A DNA stretch of 64,000 nt from Stutzerimonas frequens (GCF_024448335.1 NZ_JAMOHM010000004.1:124001-188000), one strand, 5' to 3'; positions 44,914 to 55,400 are shown, counted from the first letter of the stretch. The notes: generated by a model not told the origin, from the letters alone. Numbers and translations are program-made.

Positions 44914-45552
44914 ATGCGCATTGGTCAATTAGCAAGGCTAATAGGGATTGATACACAGACGATCCGCTTCTATGAGCAGCAGGGCTTGCTGCCACCGCCT
45001 GATCGCCAGGCGAACGGCTATCGTGTCTACACCGAGAAGCATGGCGAGCGGCTAGCCTTCATCCGGAGCTGCCGAATCCTGAATCTGTCACTTCCAGAGA
45101 TTCACGCACTCCAACGCTACCAGGATGACCCTCGCCAGCCTTGTACGGCCGTTAATGCCTTGCTCGATGAACACATTTCTCAAGTCAAGTCGCAGATAAC
45201 CGCTCTGCAGTCACTCGAACGACAACTCGTATCACTGCGGGCTAATTGCAGTGATGGGCGGGAAGTTGAGGCTTGTGGAATTCTCGCTGGCATTAGCGAG
45301 GACGCGTGCATTAAATTAATGGCGTTGGGGCTTACTGGCCTGTTAGCCGTTGTTTATACCAACCGGGGCGCTCAAAAACTCAACCGTATGGATCTTCCCA
45401 TCAGGGGTCTTAACCTTCATCTCGTACGTTTGAACTTTGCCGTTAGTTCTATAACTCTGAATCATTCCGGTCGTACCGGTCGTCCCTGCAGGTGCTATGC
45501 TCAGCACTTTACCTTCTTTAACAAGTATTTTAAGGGTGGGATTTGTTACTGA
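44914..45552 (+). CDS. MerR-family regulator (CadR/PbrR-like), C-terminus probably frameshifted
   Basis: A frame of 212 residues; the first ~130 are a complete CadR/PbrR-type protein: MRIGQLARLIGIDTQTIRFY, EQQGLLPPPDRQANGYRVYT, LNLSLPEIHALQRYQDDPRQ, the metal Cys in QPCTAVNALLDEH, and Cys residues in RANCSDGREVEACGILAG. The family ends about 10 residues after CGILAG. Here the frame runs ~75 residues further, antisense to the small secreted protein gene that starts at 45660. A stop in the +2 frame at 45312 is where a normal end would be. The core should bind DNA and metal; the tail is probably an artefact of a small indel. Confidence 0.8.
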   Translation: MRIGQLARLIGIDTQTIRFYEQQGLLPPPDRQANGYRVYTEKHGERLAFIRSCRILNLSLPEIHALQRYQDDPRQPCTAVNALLDEHISQVKSQITALQSLERQLVSLRANCSDGREVEACGILAGISEDACIKLMALGLTGLLAVVYTNRGAQKLNRMDLPIRGLNLHLVRLNFAVSSITLNHSGRTGRPCRCYAQHFTFFNKYFKGGICY

Positions 45553-45660
45553 CGCACTCTCAAGGCGCTGCATTGTTAGTTCCCCTCCGTCTTCAGCCAT
45601 AGCGAGCGAAGAAGCAGCGGCCAGAAAGAACGGCAGGATTACTTTAGCAGGGCGGTTCAT
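45343..45660 (-). CDS. small secreted protein, paralogue 4 of the 'EIKxxTPDGxxHxVEF' family
   Basis: A 105-residue protein with a signal peptide (VILPFFLAAASSLAMAE). Its mature part has LKILVKEGKVLSIAPAG, then QTYEMKVKTPDGKIHTVEFL and the ending SAPVGINNG identical to paralogue 3. The N-terminal His block of paralogues 1 and 2 is absent. A CopR/CzcR-like box (TTACAAAGCAGTAA) sits 71 nt upstream of the start. It lies in the Czc block, so the family is tied to both metal systems. Confidence 0.7.
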   Translation of the reverse strand: MNRPAKVILPFFLAAASSLAMAEDGGELTMQRLESASVTNPTLKILVKEGKVLSIAPAGTTGTTGMIQSYRTNGKVQTYEMKVKTPDGKIHTVEFLSAPVGINNG

Positions 45661-45731
45661 TTGTTACCCTCTTGGGTTAGTAGATACCTTTAGATTAAAG
45701 GGTTGACCCTTACCAGAAGATGTTCTTCGCA

Positions 45732-45745
45732 TTACAAAGCAGTAA
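45732..45745 (-). promoter_or_regulatory. CopR/CzcR-type box TTACAAAGCAGTAA
   Basis: One mismatch to TTACA-N4-TGTAA, 71 nt upstream of the start of paralogue 4. Confidence 0.5.
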
Positions 45746-45900
45746 TTAACCATCGCTTTCTGCCGATTCGGCTCTGTTTTAAAATCATCGTTTTTGTAGA
45801 CCATCCCACGCTCGATTAGGCCATGCATGCATTACATGCATGCATTAAATGTATGGCGTTGGTCTGATGGGGAGTGGGTACCAAGCCGTATCACTTTGAA

Positions 45901-47274
45901 TCAGGCGTGCCGAGGAAAGGTGAGTTCGAATGTGGTCCGACCGTCTTTGCTGGCGACGGCCACGTGGCCTTTGTGGAGGTTCATCACTGAACGGACAATA
46001 GCTAGCCCCAATCCTGCCCCACGAGGTTGTATGCCGTTAACGCGGTAAAAGCGGTCGAACAGGTGCGGGAGATGATCCGATTCGATAGTCGCGCCATGAT
46101 TGGTGACAGCCAGCGAGACGATGTCTATGTCCTTCTCAAGTATCTTAATTTCGACCGTGCTGCCAGTATTCGAATGCCGCAACGCGTTGGATAGCAGGTT
46201 GGAAATGGCCCGTTGGACCATAAGCCGATTTCCTAGAACTATGGCATCGCCCGTTACCGTCGTTGCGACTCCGGCTTCTTCGGCGAGGACTTCGAGGTAT
46301 TCACAGACGCGATTCGCCTCACTTCCCAGGGATAGTTGTTCGAGTTTCAGTGCTGGGCTGGCGTGGCTGGCCTGGGCGAGAAACAGCATGTCTGACACGA
46401 TTCGATCCATGCGTTCGAGCTCTTCGACCGACGATTCGAGCACTTCCCTATATTGCTCCTTGCTTCGCTCACGCACCAATGTCACCTGCGCCTTGCCTAT
46501 CAGGTTATTTAGGGGAGTCTTCAACTCATGGGCCACATCGTCCGAGAATTGTGACAGTTGCTGAACTCCGTCATCGAGTCGATGAAGCATTACGTTGAGG
46601 CTGTGCGCCAATTCCTGAAGCTCTAGTGGAAGCTGATCGCTGCGGATTCGGGGTGACAGATCCTGCGTCGATACCTTTGTCGCCAAGGCCCGAAACTTGC
46701 GAAGCGGTCGCAAACCGTTGTTAGCAACTAGCCATCCAGCCAACCCGATCAACATCAGCAGCATCGGCACAGTCACTAAGGCCGAGCGCAGGAATGCAGC
46801 CACTAGCAGTTGATCGGCACTGCGATCTTGCGTAAGTAAAAGCGTCATTGGAGCCAGTCCCGGGACCTGTATTTGCTTGCGCCCGGTTAGCATCTGCACG
46901 CCGTCTTCCGTGGTCCAGCCTAGGTATTCACCGTCTCTGTTCACAAGATCCATCTGCTGCGGCGCATGGGCGAACCGGCCGATACTAAAAATGGGGGATT
47001 TGGCTCTATCGCCGATGACGGTAATCGAAAGGTTGTCATGGCCGAGTACCGTATCGCTCAGTGCGTGTTGCCAGGAGCGGCCCATACGGGCTTTGGTGTC
47101 TTCTAGGAGTCCATGATCGATCTGCGAGAGCTTGGCCGTCACTTCCTCCTGGGCGCGCAGTTCCAGTTGGCGCACAAGTACCCAGTAGCTCAGTGCAATC
47201 AACAGCGCGACCAAGACGGCGCCGGTCAATGTGATTTGAAGCGCGAGACGCGATGCGAGGCTGAGTGGCTTCAA
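45901..47274 (-). CDS. czcS: CzcS heavy-metal sensor histidine kinase
   Basis: A 457-residue protein. TTG 47274 is the likely start (LKPLSLASRLALQITL): GGAGG is 6 nt upstream and the codon overlaps the czcR stop (TTGA). Membrane helices ~8-30 and ~155-178 enclose the periplasmic sensor; then HAMP, phospho-His in FSDDVAHELKTPLNNL, N box [11 protein letters not shown], and GAGLGLAIVRSVMNLHKG. It is a CusS/CzcS-type kinase that senses zinc, cadmium or cobalt in the periplasm, judged from the adjacent czcCBA and oprD. Confidence 0.9.
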   Translation of the reverse strand: MKPLSLASRLALQITLTGAVLVALLIALSYWVLVRQLELRAQEEVTAKLSQIDHGLLEDTKARMGRSWQHALSDTVLGHDNLSITVIGDRAKSPIFSIGRFAHAPQQMDLVNRDGEYLGWTTEDGVQMLTGRKQIQVPGLAPMTLLLTQDRSADQLLVAAFLRSALVTVPMLLMLIGLAGWLVANNGLRPLRKFRALATKVSTQDLSPRIRSDQLPLELQELAHSLNVMLHRLDDGVQQLSQFSDDVAHELKTPLNNLIGKAQVTLVRERSKEQYREVLESSVEELERMDRIVSDMLFLAQASHASPALKLEQLSLGSEANRVCEYLEVLAEEAGVATTVTGDAIVLGNRLMVQRAISNLLSNALRHSNTGSTVEIKILEKDIDIVSLAVTNHGATIESDHLPHLFDRFYRVNGIQPRGAGLGLAIVRSVMNLHKGHVAVASKDGRTTFELTFPRHA

Positions 47275-47945
47275 GGCCGCGCCTCCAGCACGTAGCCGAC
47301 ACCGCGAATGGTGTGTATCAGGCGATCGCCAAAGGGTTCGTCCACCTTCATCCGTAGGCGACGGATTGCAACATCCACCACATTGGTATCGCAGTCGAAG
47401 TTGATGTCCCACACCAGGGCGGTTATTTCGGTACGCGTGAGAACCTCGCCAGTCCGGCGCATGAGCAGATGCAGTAGCGCAAATTCTTTGCTGGTGAGAT
47501 CAATACGCTGACCGCTCCTGTAGGCCCGATGCCGGCCCGGGTCGAGTTCGAGGTCGGCTACACGCAGATTGCTCGGGAGTGCGACCGCCTCGCCTCGCCG
47601 CAACAATGTTCGGATACGAGCGAGCAGCTCGGGGAACTGGAACGGCTTGACCATATAGTCGTCGGCGCCCGACTCCAGGCCGCGGACCTTTTGCTCTAAG
47701 CGGCCATTGGCCGTCAGCATGATGACGCGTGTCTGCTTACGTCGCCTGATGAGTTCGAGCACCTCCCACCCGTCCATGGTTGGCAGATTCACGTCTAGCA
47801 GCACGATGTCATAGTCGTTCTGCAGTGCCAGGTGGAATCCATCGAGCCCATCACTTACGCAATCGACCGTGTAACCACACTCGATGAGACCCTGCTGCAG
47901 GTATTCCGCAGCTTTAATCTCGTCTTCTACAACCAGAATGCGCAT
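47271..47945 (-). CDS. czcR: CzcR OmpR-family response regulator
   Basis: A 224-residue protein starting MRILVVEDEIKAAEYLQQGL at 47945. Receiver domain with EDE, phospho-Asp in DIVLLDVNLPTMDGWEVL and Lys in YMVKPFQFPEL; winged helix with LTSKEFALLHLLMRRTG, DTNVVDVAIRRLRMKVDEPF and HTIRGVGYVLE. Close to CopR of the same window. A TTGCAAATTTGTAA box lies upstream. Expected targets are czcCBA and the porin gene. Confidence 0.92.
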   Translation of the reverse strand: MRILVVEDEIKAAEYLQQGLIECGYTVDCVSDGLDGFHLALQNDYDIVLLDVNLPTMDGWEVLELIRRRKQTRVIMLTANGRLEQKVRGLESGADDYMVKPFQFPELLARIRTLLRRGEAVALPSNLRVADLELDPGRHRAYRSGQRIDLTSKEFALLHLLMRRTGEVLTRTEITALVWDINFDCDTNVVDVAIRRLRMKVDEPFGDRLIHTIRGVGYVLEARP

Positions 47946-48115
47946 GTTTTCAGATGACTCAGCAATGAGGTGCGCGGTAAGCGGAACCAAAAAATTATTC
48001 ATGTAGCAACTAGGCCAAGACTAACGCGGCTTGCCCAGCATGGAAGGCTGGCCGTAAAGATCAGCCTAGGGAAGCGGGAAGCACTTTAACGCGGTAAAAG
48101 TCCTGCGGGGCTGTC

Positions 48116-48129
48116 TTGCAAATTTGTAA
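48116..48129 (-). promoter_or_regulatory. CzcR-type box TTGCAAATTTGTAA
   Basis: One mismatch to TTACA-N4-TGTAA, 170 nt upstream of czcR on the minus strand; likely czcRS autoregulation. Confidence 0.5.
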
Positions 48130-48177
48130 TCTACCTGTCATTTGGTTGGCCCGCAGCGCAAGGAGGTGCACTTAAGC

Positions 48178-48202
48178 AAAAAAAGGCGCCCTACGGGCGC
48201 CT
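48178..48202 (-). terminator. rho-independent terminator of the oprD-family gene
   Basis: AGGCGCCC-TAC-GGGCGCCT with six T following on the minus strand, about 60 nt after the porin stop. Confidence 0.85.
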
Positions 48203-48261
48203 GAAACACATCTTCAAACCAAGGGAGCACAAAAAGAAGATGTGGTGTTGCTCGTAGTGCT

Positions 48262-49581
48262 TCACAGGATCGAGAGCGGGTACTCGGCGATGAATCGAAC
48301 CTCATTGTAGTCGGACTCGAAAGCAGTCGCCCGTGTTGTAGCCTGGCGCACCCGCAGAGAGAGGTCCTTGAACGAGCCTGTCTGTACAACGTAGCGTGCT
48401 TCGACGTCGCGTTCCCAGCGCTTCTGTCCGGACAGAGGCGCGCCGTTATCGTCTTGGCGCATATATACCTCATTTGCGTTGCTGTAATCGGCGCCCCAGC
48501 CGCGGGCGTAGCGAGTCATGAACGTAAGCCCAGGTATGCCGTAACCCGCCATGTTCAGGTCATAACGCAGCATCCAGGACTGCTCTTTAGGTGAGTTGAA
48601 ATCACTGTACTGGATGGAGTTATTCAGGTAGATCGAGTCCGCTTGGCGCAAGTAGTCGAAGTCGTTGTTACCGTTGTTGCGTTGATAGGACGCCGTGACG
48701 GTGTGCGCGCCGAAGGCGACACCGAGGCTGGTACTCCAGATGTTGTTGTTAAACTCGCCAAGCAGCTCGCGACCTTCGTCGGTTGCCTTGTAGTAATTGA
48801 AGCTGGCCAGCAGCGCGACCAAATCGGAGAGCGGATAGGTGGCCGACGTACCGAAGTAATGCTGGTTCCAGGCATCTTTGAGCCGGCTGGTATACAGGCT
48901 AAGGCTGATATTTTCATTAACGCTGTAGTCGCCGCCTGCGTAGCCAAGCCAAGGCGCGTCGACACCCCCGCCGTAGAAGGTGACGAAGTCTTCGTTCATG
49001 TTGCTGGTGTTGGGCTGGCTCATCGCGTGCAGGCGCCCGCCCTGAAGAGTGAGGTCGTCTAGAGAGTTGTTCACGACGGTGAAGCCCTTGAAAGACTCCG
49101 GCAATAGTCGTGAATCCCCGAAATGCACGACGGGCGTGGTGGGAAATACGTCGCCTGCCTTAATCTCGGTATCGAGCAGCCGTGCTTTCACAGCGCCGCC
49201 CACCCGAGAGAAATCATCCTCGGCATCGCCAGCGCTGTTGTGGGGCACCAGGTCGATGCTGCCGCCCGCGCCGGAGCGCCCCGAACCAGTGTCGAGCTTG
49301 AGGCCAAGCATGGCAAAGGCGTCGACGCCGACCCCTACGGAGCCCTGAGTATATCCGGACTCGAAGAAGGCCATCAGTCCGTGGGCCCATTCCTCCGAGT
49401 AGCCATTGCCGTTGGCACTCTCACCGTCACGAAAATCCCGGTTGAAATAGAAGTTGCGATTTATCAGCGATAGCGTGCTGCCTTCGATGAAGCCCTCCGC
49501 TGTTTCCGATTGGGCAAAGACTGGGGCGCTGCCCAATGCCAGTGAAACGGCTGTCAATGAAAAAACGGCCATTTTGCTCAT
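48262..49581 (-). CDS. OprD-family outer membrane porin
   Basis: A 439-residue protein starting at ATG 49581 (MSKMAVFSLTAVSLALGSAP) with signal peptide 1-23 and GGAG upstream. OprD hallmarks: GFIEGSTLSLINRNFYFNRD, WAHGLMAFFESGYTQGSVGV, DAFAMLGLKLDTG, DDFSRVGGAVKARLLDTEIK, LPESFKGFTVVNNSLDDLTL, and final strands with VRFIAEYPLSIL. The family takes up small anions and amino acids. Divergent from czcCBA across a perfect CzcR box. In P. aeruginosa CzcR represses oprD, so co-regulation here is plausible. Confidence 0.92.
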   Translation of the reverse strand: MSKMAVFSLTAVSLALGSAPVFAQSETAEGFIEGSTLSLINRNFYFNRDFRDGESANGNGYSEEWAHGLMAFFESGYTQGSVGVGVDAFAMLGLKLDTGSGRSGAGGSIDLVPHNSAGDAEDDFSRVGGAVKARLLDTEIKAGDVFPTTPVVHFGDSRLLPESFKGFTVVNNSLDDLTLQGGRLHAMSQPNTSNMNEDFVTFYGGGVDAPWLGYAGGDYSVNENISLSLYTSRLKDAWNQHYFGTSATYPLSDLVALLASFNYYKATDEGRELLGEFNNNIWSTSLGVAFGAHTVTASYQRNNGNNDFDYLRQADSIYLNNSIQYSDFNSPKEQSWMLRYDLNMAGYGIPGLTFMTRYARGWGADYSNANEVYMRQDDNGAPLSGQKRWERDVEARYVVQTGSFKDLSLRVRQATTRATAFESDYNEVRFIAEYPLSIL

Positions 49582-49743
49582 GATAATGCTCCTTATGTAC
49601 GGCAGGTCAGTGCTCGAATGACGCCTTTCGCCTTTTTGTATTTTTAGCGCTTGGCCATGTTCTTCCCCTAAAGATGACGGCAGGATTAGCGGAAAATGAC
49701 GATCTCGTAATCTTGAGCGGTGCAATCGCAGATATTCCTTGGA

Positions 49744-49757
49744 TTACAAATTTGTAA
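49744..49757. promoter_or_regulatory. CzcR box TTACAAATTTGTAA
   Basis: A perfect palindrome in the 305-nt divergent region between the oprD-family gene and czcC. It extends by one base pair each side (A...T). Confidence 0.75.
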
Positions 49758-49886
49758 TGTCGTAGTCACCCGGCCGATATCCGCGCTTATCTAAAGTCAC
49801 GCCGCTTAGCCATCAGCTATCTGGCCGGTTTAGTGCGGCTGAGGAAACGCTATCGACGAAGGGGGCACTGCACTGCAGTGTTGCGT

Positions 49887-51128
49887 ATGTATCAAAAGAA
49901 ACGCTTGTATCTGCTTGCTAGCGGGCTGCTTGGGCTCGGGCTGGCACTAATGTCGCTCGAGGTGGGCGCGCAAGACGGTCTGACACTGGAGCGGGCCGTG
50001 TCCCTTGCGTATGAACGCAACCCAGAATTTTCCGCTGCGCGGTCGGAGATCGGCATCGCAAGCGGTCTGCGCCGCCAAGCTGGGGTTATCCCGAACCCGG
50101 AATTAGGGTTCGAGGTGGAAGACACTCAGTCCGACCGCCAGACCCGCTCAATTACAATCACCCAGTCGATCGAGTTGGGCGGCAAGCGCGGCGCTCGAAT
50201 CGGCGTGGCGGATGCTAATCGCTCGATGGTGGATGCCGATCTCGACCTTCGACGCCAAGGATTACGTGCAGATGTGATCCAGGCATTCTTCGCCGCCCTG
50301 CGCGCCCAAGAAGGCATGCGACTGGCCGAGGCCTCTCTGTCATTGGCCGAACGGGCTGCTAAGGTCGCCGATGCACAGGTCGATGCCGGAAAAGTTTCGC
50401 CAGTGGAGGCGACGCGCGCCGATATGCAACTGGCGACCGTACAACTGGACCTGCGGCGAGCACGCCAGGAATGGGACAACGCTCGACAGATGCTAGCGCG
50501 CCTGCTCGGGACCGACGCACCGGAGTTTGGCAGTTTGCTGGGCAGTTTCGAACACCTGCCAGATGTGCCTAGCGAATCTGCATTATTGGCGCGCGTGCGT
50601 GAGAGTGCCGATATGCGTAGGGCTCTGCGCCAAGTGGCCTTGAGTGAAGCCGAGCTGGGGCTTCAGCGAAGCCAGCGCTACCCGGACATAAGCGTCAGTA
50701 TCGGTAGCCAGTACGACGAAATCGAGCGTGAGCGCGTCAACCTCGTCGGCCTCTCTGTTCCGCTGCCTTTATTCGATCGTAACCAAGGCAATGTTCTGGC
50801 GGCCGCACGGCGGGCGGAGCAGGCGCGTGATCTTCGTAATGCGGCAGAGCTGCGCGTTCGTGCGGAGATCCAGCAGGCCCTTCGCGACTGGCGTACCGCA
50901 CGTGCAGACGTCGAGGAAATACGCAACCGGATACTGCCGGCAGGACAGCGAACCGTGGAAGCGGCCACACGTGGTTTCAGTCTTGGCCGCTTCGCGTTCC
51001 TCGACGTGCTCGACGCACAGCGTGCGCTGATAGATGCACGCACGCGCTATCTGCAGTCATTGCAAGCCGTGGTCGACGCCTGGGCGCGTATCGAGCGGCT
51101 GTACGGACCTACCACTACCTTCGAATGA
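49887..51128 (+). CDS. czcC: CzcC outer membrane efflux channel
   Basis: A 413-residue TolC-family protein starting at ATG 49887 (MYQKKRLYLLASG), signal peptide to GAQ. Two repeats of outer membrane factor structure: LTLERAVSLAYERNPEFSAA, VIPNPELGFEVED, ITQSIELGGKRGARIGVADA, AGKVSPVEATRADMQLATVQ, ISVSIGSQYDEIERERVNL, SVPLPLFDRNQGN and GFSLGRFAFLDVLDAQRALI. It forms the exit channel of the Czc pump. First gene of czcCBA; 41 nt to czcB. Confidence 0.93.
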   Translation: MYQKKRLYLLASGLLGLGLALMSLEVGAQDGLTLERAVSLAYERNPEFSAARSEIGIASGLRRQAGVIPNPELGFEVEDTQSDRQTRSITITQSIELGGKRGARIGVADANRSMVDADLDLRRQGLRADVIQAFFAALRAQEGMRLAEASLSLAERAAKVADAQVDAGKVSPVEATRADMQLATVQLDLRRARQEWDNARQMLARLLGTDAPEFGSLLGSFEHLPDVPSESALLARVRESADMRRALRQVALSEAELGLQRSQRYPDISVSIGSQYDEIERERVNLVGLSVPLPLFDRNQGNVLAAARRAEQARDLRNAAELRVRAEIQQALRDWRTARADVEEIRNRILPAGQRTVEAATRGFSLGRFAFLDVLDAQRALIDARTRYLQSLQAVVDAWARIERLYGPTTTFE

Positions 51129-51169
51129 CCGAAACGCCGCCATTACGTATTGGCGGTGGGGGAGCTTGC

Positions 51170-52477
51170 ATGAAAAAACAGACGGGAATCGCTCTGGCGG
51201 TCGCTTTGGTACTGCTGACCGGCGTTGGCGTAAAACAGGGCTTCGTTCTTGAGGCGCAGGCCAGCGATAACAAGGCTGAGCACGCCGAGGATGGCCACGC
51301 GCATGAGGATGGAGAAAGCGGTCACGAGGAATCTGAGAACGACCATGGGGACGAAGACGGTCATGACGCTGAAGGCGATGGCCACGGCCATGGTGACGAA
51401 AGCGGTCATGGCGGTGAGGAGGACGAGCACGGCAACGAAACGCATGCCGAAGGTGAGATTGAGCTTTCCGAAGAGCAGATACGTGCCGCAGGCATTCAGC
51501 TAAGCAAGGCCGGACCGGCTGAAATCGGCTCGTCTGTATCTTTGCCGGGCGAGCTGCGTTTCGACGAAGACCGTACCGCACATGTCGTGCCCCGTGTGGC
51601 CGGCGTTGTCGAATCGGTTTCGGTCAACCTGGGTGACCAAGTGAAGAAGGGCCAGTTGCTGGCGGTTATCGCCAGCGAGCAGCTGTCCGAGCAGCGTAGT
51701 GAGCTGGCTGCCGCCGAGCAGCGCCTCCGGCTGGCTCGCACCTTGTTCGAGCGTGAGCGCACCCTATGGCAGGAGCGTATCTCTGCAGAACAGGACTATT
51801 TGCAGGCCCAGCAGAGCCTGCGCGTAGCAGAAATCGACTTGCGTAATGCCCAAGAAAAAACACGGGCGCTGGGCGGCGGAAGTGGCGCAGGCGTAGGCAA
51901 CCGCTACGAGCTGCGCGCACCTTTCGATGCAGTGGTCGTCGAGAAGCATATTGTGCTGGGCGAGCGTGTGGATGAAACGACCAGCGTCTTCACACTGACT
52001 GACTTGTCGCGGGTTTGGGCCACGTTCAGCGTACCTGCCCGTGATTTGATGCGCGTAACCGTCGGCCGAGAAGTCGAAGTTGTTGCCGGCGAGCTAGGCG
52101 TGCGAACAATGGGGAAGGTCGCCCATGTGGGCAGCCTGCTGGGCGAGCAGACGCGTGCCGCGACAGCCCGCGTGACCCTGGCCAACCCCGATGGGGCTTG
52201 GCGTCCCGGTCTTTTCGTGACGGTCCGAGTTAGCGCCGACGGACGTAGTGTTCCGGTCACGGTTCCAGTCGAGGCGGTCCAGACCGTCGAAAACGCGCCG
52301 ACGGTTTTCGTTCGCACGCCGCACGGCTTCCAGGCGCACCCGGTTTCGCTGGGCCAGCGCGACGAAAATCGCGTGGAAATTCGTGACGGATTGCAGGCCG
52401 GCCAACAGATCGCGACCGCTGGCAGCTTCATCCTGAAATCCGAACTCGGCAAAGGCTCCGCCGAGCACGTTCACTGA
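51170..52477 (+). CDS. czcB: CzcB periplasmic adaptor with His/Asp/Glu-rich N-terminus
   Basis: A 435-residue membrane fusion protein; ATG 51170 follows GGGGGAG. Signal anchor ~1-22. Residues ~35-100 are a His/Glu/Asp/Gly region (HAEDGHAHEDGESGHEES, DGHGHGDESGHGGEEDEHG) that should bind several divalent ions. Then the adaptor core: VSLPGELRFDEDRTAHVVPR, VESVSVNLGDQVKKGQLL, a coiled-coil hairpin (LSEQRSELAAAEQRLRLART), YELRAPFDAVVVEKHIVLGE, FTLTDLSRVWATFSVPARDL and VTVPVEAVQTVENAPTVFVR. It links CzcA to CzcC. Confidence 0.93.
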   Translation: MKKQTGIALAVALVLLTGVGVKQGFVLEAQASDNKAEHAEDGHAHEDGESGHEESENDHGDEDGHDAEGDGHGHGDESGHGGEEDEHGNETHAEGEIELSEEQIRAAGIQLSKAGPAEIGSSVSLPGELRFDEDRTAHVVPRVAGVVESVSVNLGDQVKKGQLLAVIASEQLSEQRSELAAAEQRLRLARTLFERERTLWQERISAEQDYLQAQQSLRVAEIDLRNAQEKTRALGGGSGAGVGNRYELRAPFDAVVVEKHIVLGERVDETTSVFTLTDLSRVWATFSVPARDLMRVTVGREVEVVAGELGVRTMGKVAHVGSLLGEQTRAATARVTLANPDGAWRPGLFVTVRVSADGRSVPVTVPVEAVQTVENAPTVFVRTPHGFQAHPVSLGQRDENRVEIRDGLQAGQQIATAGSFILKSELGKGSAEHVH

Positions 52478-52496
52478 TCCTCCGGATACCTAACTC

Positions 52497-55400
52497 ATGT
52501 TCGAACGTATTCTTCGCTTCGCCATCGAGCAGCGCTGGCTAGTGCTGCTGGCGGTCTTGGGCATGGCGGGCGTCGGGGTTTATAGCTATCAGCGCTTACC
52601 TATCGACGCTGTGCCCGACATCACCAATGTACAGGTTCAAATTAACGCCGCAGTCCCAGGCGCGTCGCCGCTTGAAACCGAGCAACGCGTTACCTTCCCC
52701 ATCGAGACGGCGATGGCCGGCTTGCCCCACCTGCGCCAGACACGTTCATTATCGCGCTCCGGGTTCGCTCAGATCACCGTAATCTTTGATGATGGCACCG
52801 ATCTCTATTTCGCCCGGCAATTGGTGAGTGAACGGCTGCAGGCCGCGAGCAACGAGCTTCCGCAGGGCGTGGAGGTCACTCTCGGTCCCATCTCCACCGG
52901 CCTGGGGGAAATCTTCCTCTGGACGGTCGAGGCCGAGCCCGAGGCGCGCCGTCCTGATGGTCAGCCCTACACGCCGACCGACCTGCGTGAAATCCAGGAC
53001 TGGATCATCAAGCCGCAGCTGCGAAACGTTCGAGGCGTTGCCGAGATCAACACGATCGGTGGCTTCGCCAAAGAGTATCAGGTAGCGCCCGATCCGAAGC
53101 GCATGGCCGCGTACCGAATCACTCTGGAACAACTTGTAGTTGCGCTCGAACGTAACAACGCCAACGTCGGCGCCGGCTTCATCGAGCGTAATGGCGAACA
53201 ATTGTCGATCCGCACACCCGGCCAGCTCGGCTCCCCCGAGGACATTGGCAATATCGTCCTGAGCAACGCAGGCGGTGCGCCCGTGCGGGTACGCGATATT
53301 GCCGAAGTGGGGATCGGTCGCGAGCTGCGCTCTGGCGCGGCCACCGACAATGGACGCGAGGTGGTCCTTGGGACCGCGTTCATGCTGGTAGGAGAAAATA
53401 GCCGTAGCGTGTCGCAGGCCGTCGCGCAGCGCTTGGAGATTATCAACCAGAACCTGCCAAAAGGCGTAAGCGCGATAACGGTCTATGACCGGACCGACCT
53501 CGTAGACAAGGCAATCGCCACGGTTCGCAAGAACCTGATCGAAGGCGCGATCCTGGTTATCGCCGTGCTGTTTCTCTTCCTCGGCAACCTGCGTGCAGCC
53601 CTGATCACAGCAATGGTCATCCCGTTGTCCATGCTGTTCACCTTCACCGGCATGGCCACCAACAAAGTCAGTGCCAACCTCATGAGCCTAGGGGCTCTCG
53701 ACTTCGGCATCATCGTCGACGGTGCGGTGGTCATCGTCGAAAACGCCATCCGCCGGCTTGCCCACGCGCAGGAAAAACATGGCAGGATTCTGACCCGTAG
53801 CGAGCGTTTCCACGAAGTATTCGCGGCGGCCAAGGAGGCACGGCGTCCGCTCATCTACGGCCAGCTGATCATCATGGTGGTCTACCTGCCCATCTTTGCG
53901 CTCACTGGTGTCGAGGGGAAGATGTTCCACCCCATGGCATTCACCGTGGTAATCGCACTGTTGGGTGCCATGATTCTATCGGTCACCTTCGTGCCCGCTG
54001 CTGTTGCGCTTTTTGTCACCGGTAAGGTGCAAGAGAAGGACAACCGCCTGATGCGCGCGGCGCGCAATGGCTATGCGCCCGTGCTCGACTGGGTCATGCG
54101 TCATCGCACATTGGTATTCAGTGGCGCCGTCGCTAGCGTGCTGCTGTCTGCCCTGCTGGTGATGCGAATGGGTAGCGAGTTCATTCCGAGCCTTAGCGAG
54201 GGTGATTTTGCGCTTCAAGCTCTGCGCGTTCCAGGGACCAGCCTCTCCCAATCCGTGGATATGCAGCAGCGGCTGGAAAAGGCAATTGCCGAGCAGGTCC
54301 CGGAGGTCAAGCGTACATTTGCCCGAACCGGCACCGCCGAGATCGCGGCTGACCCGATGCCGCCGAATATTTCGGACAGCTATGTGATGCTCAAGCCCAA
54401 GGAAGAATGGCCAGATCCGGACAAATCCCGCGAGCAGCTCATTGAGGACATCCAAAAGGCGGCCGCATCTGTGCCGGGCAGCAACTATGAGATGTCTCAG
54501 CCGATCCAGTTACGCTTTAACGAGCTAATTTCCGGAGTTCGCAGCGATGTGGCCGTTAAGGTGTTCGGGGACGATATGGATGTTCTCAACAAAACAGCTG
54601 ATGACATCGCGGCGATATTGCAAGACGTACCAGGCGCTTCCGAAGTTAAAGTGGAGCAGACGACGGGCCTCCCATTGCTGAGCGTCAATGTGGATCGTGA
54701 CAAGGCGGCACGCTTCGGGCTCAACATCGGCGATGTGCAGGATACCGTCGCCGCCGCGATTGGCGGACGGGAAGCCGGAACCTTTTTTGAGGGTGACCGT
54801 CGTTTCGACATCGTTGTTCGTCTTTCCGATACGCTGCGTGCCGATCCGGATGTGCTGGCTCGCCTGCCGATTCCGGTGCCAGCGGTAGCGGGTGCTGCCA
54901 ACGACCGAATCGACTTTATCCCGCTGGCTGAGGTTGCCACGCTGGAATTCGTGCTGGGCCCGAATCAGATCAGCCGTGAGGATGGCAAGCGTCTGGTGGT
55001 GGTAAGCGCCAACGTTCGAGGGCGTGACATTGGCAGTTTCGTCCAAGATGCGTCTGCAGCAATCGCTGAACGAAACCCGGTACCGCCCGGTTACTGGACG
55101 ACGTGGGGTGGGCAGTTCGAGCAGCTGCAGGCTGCCGCCAAGCGCCTGCAGCTGGTCGTCCCAGTCGCCTTACTGCTGGTCTTCGTGCTGCTGTTCATGA
55201 TGTTCAACACACTGCGCGATGGGCTGGTCGTCTTCACTGGCATTCCGTTCGCGCTTACTGGGGGAATTCTTGCACTCTGGCTCCGGGACATTCCCCTCTC
55301 AATTTCCGCTGGCGTCGGGTTCATCGCGTTGTCGGGTGTGGCAGTACTCAACGGACTGGTGATGATTGCTTTCATTAAAGGATTGCTAGAGGAAGGCCGG

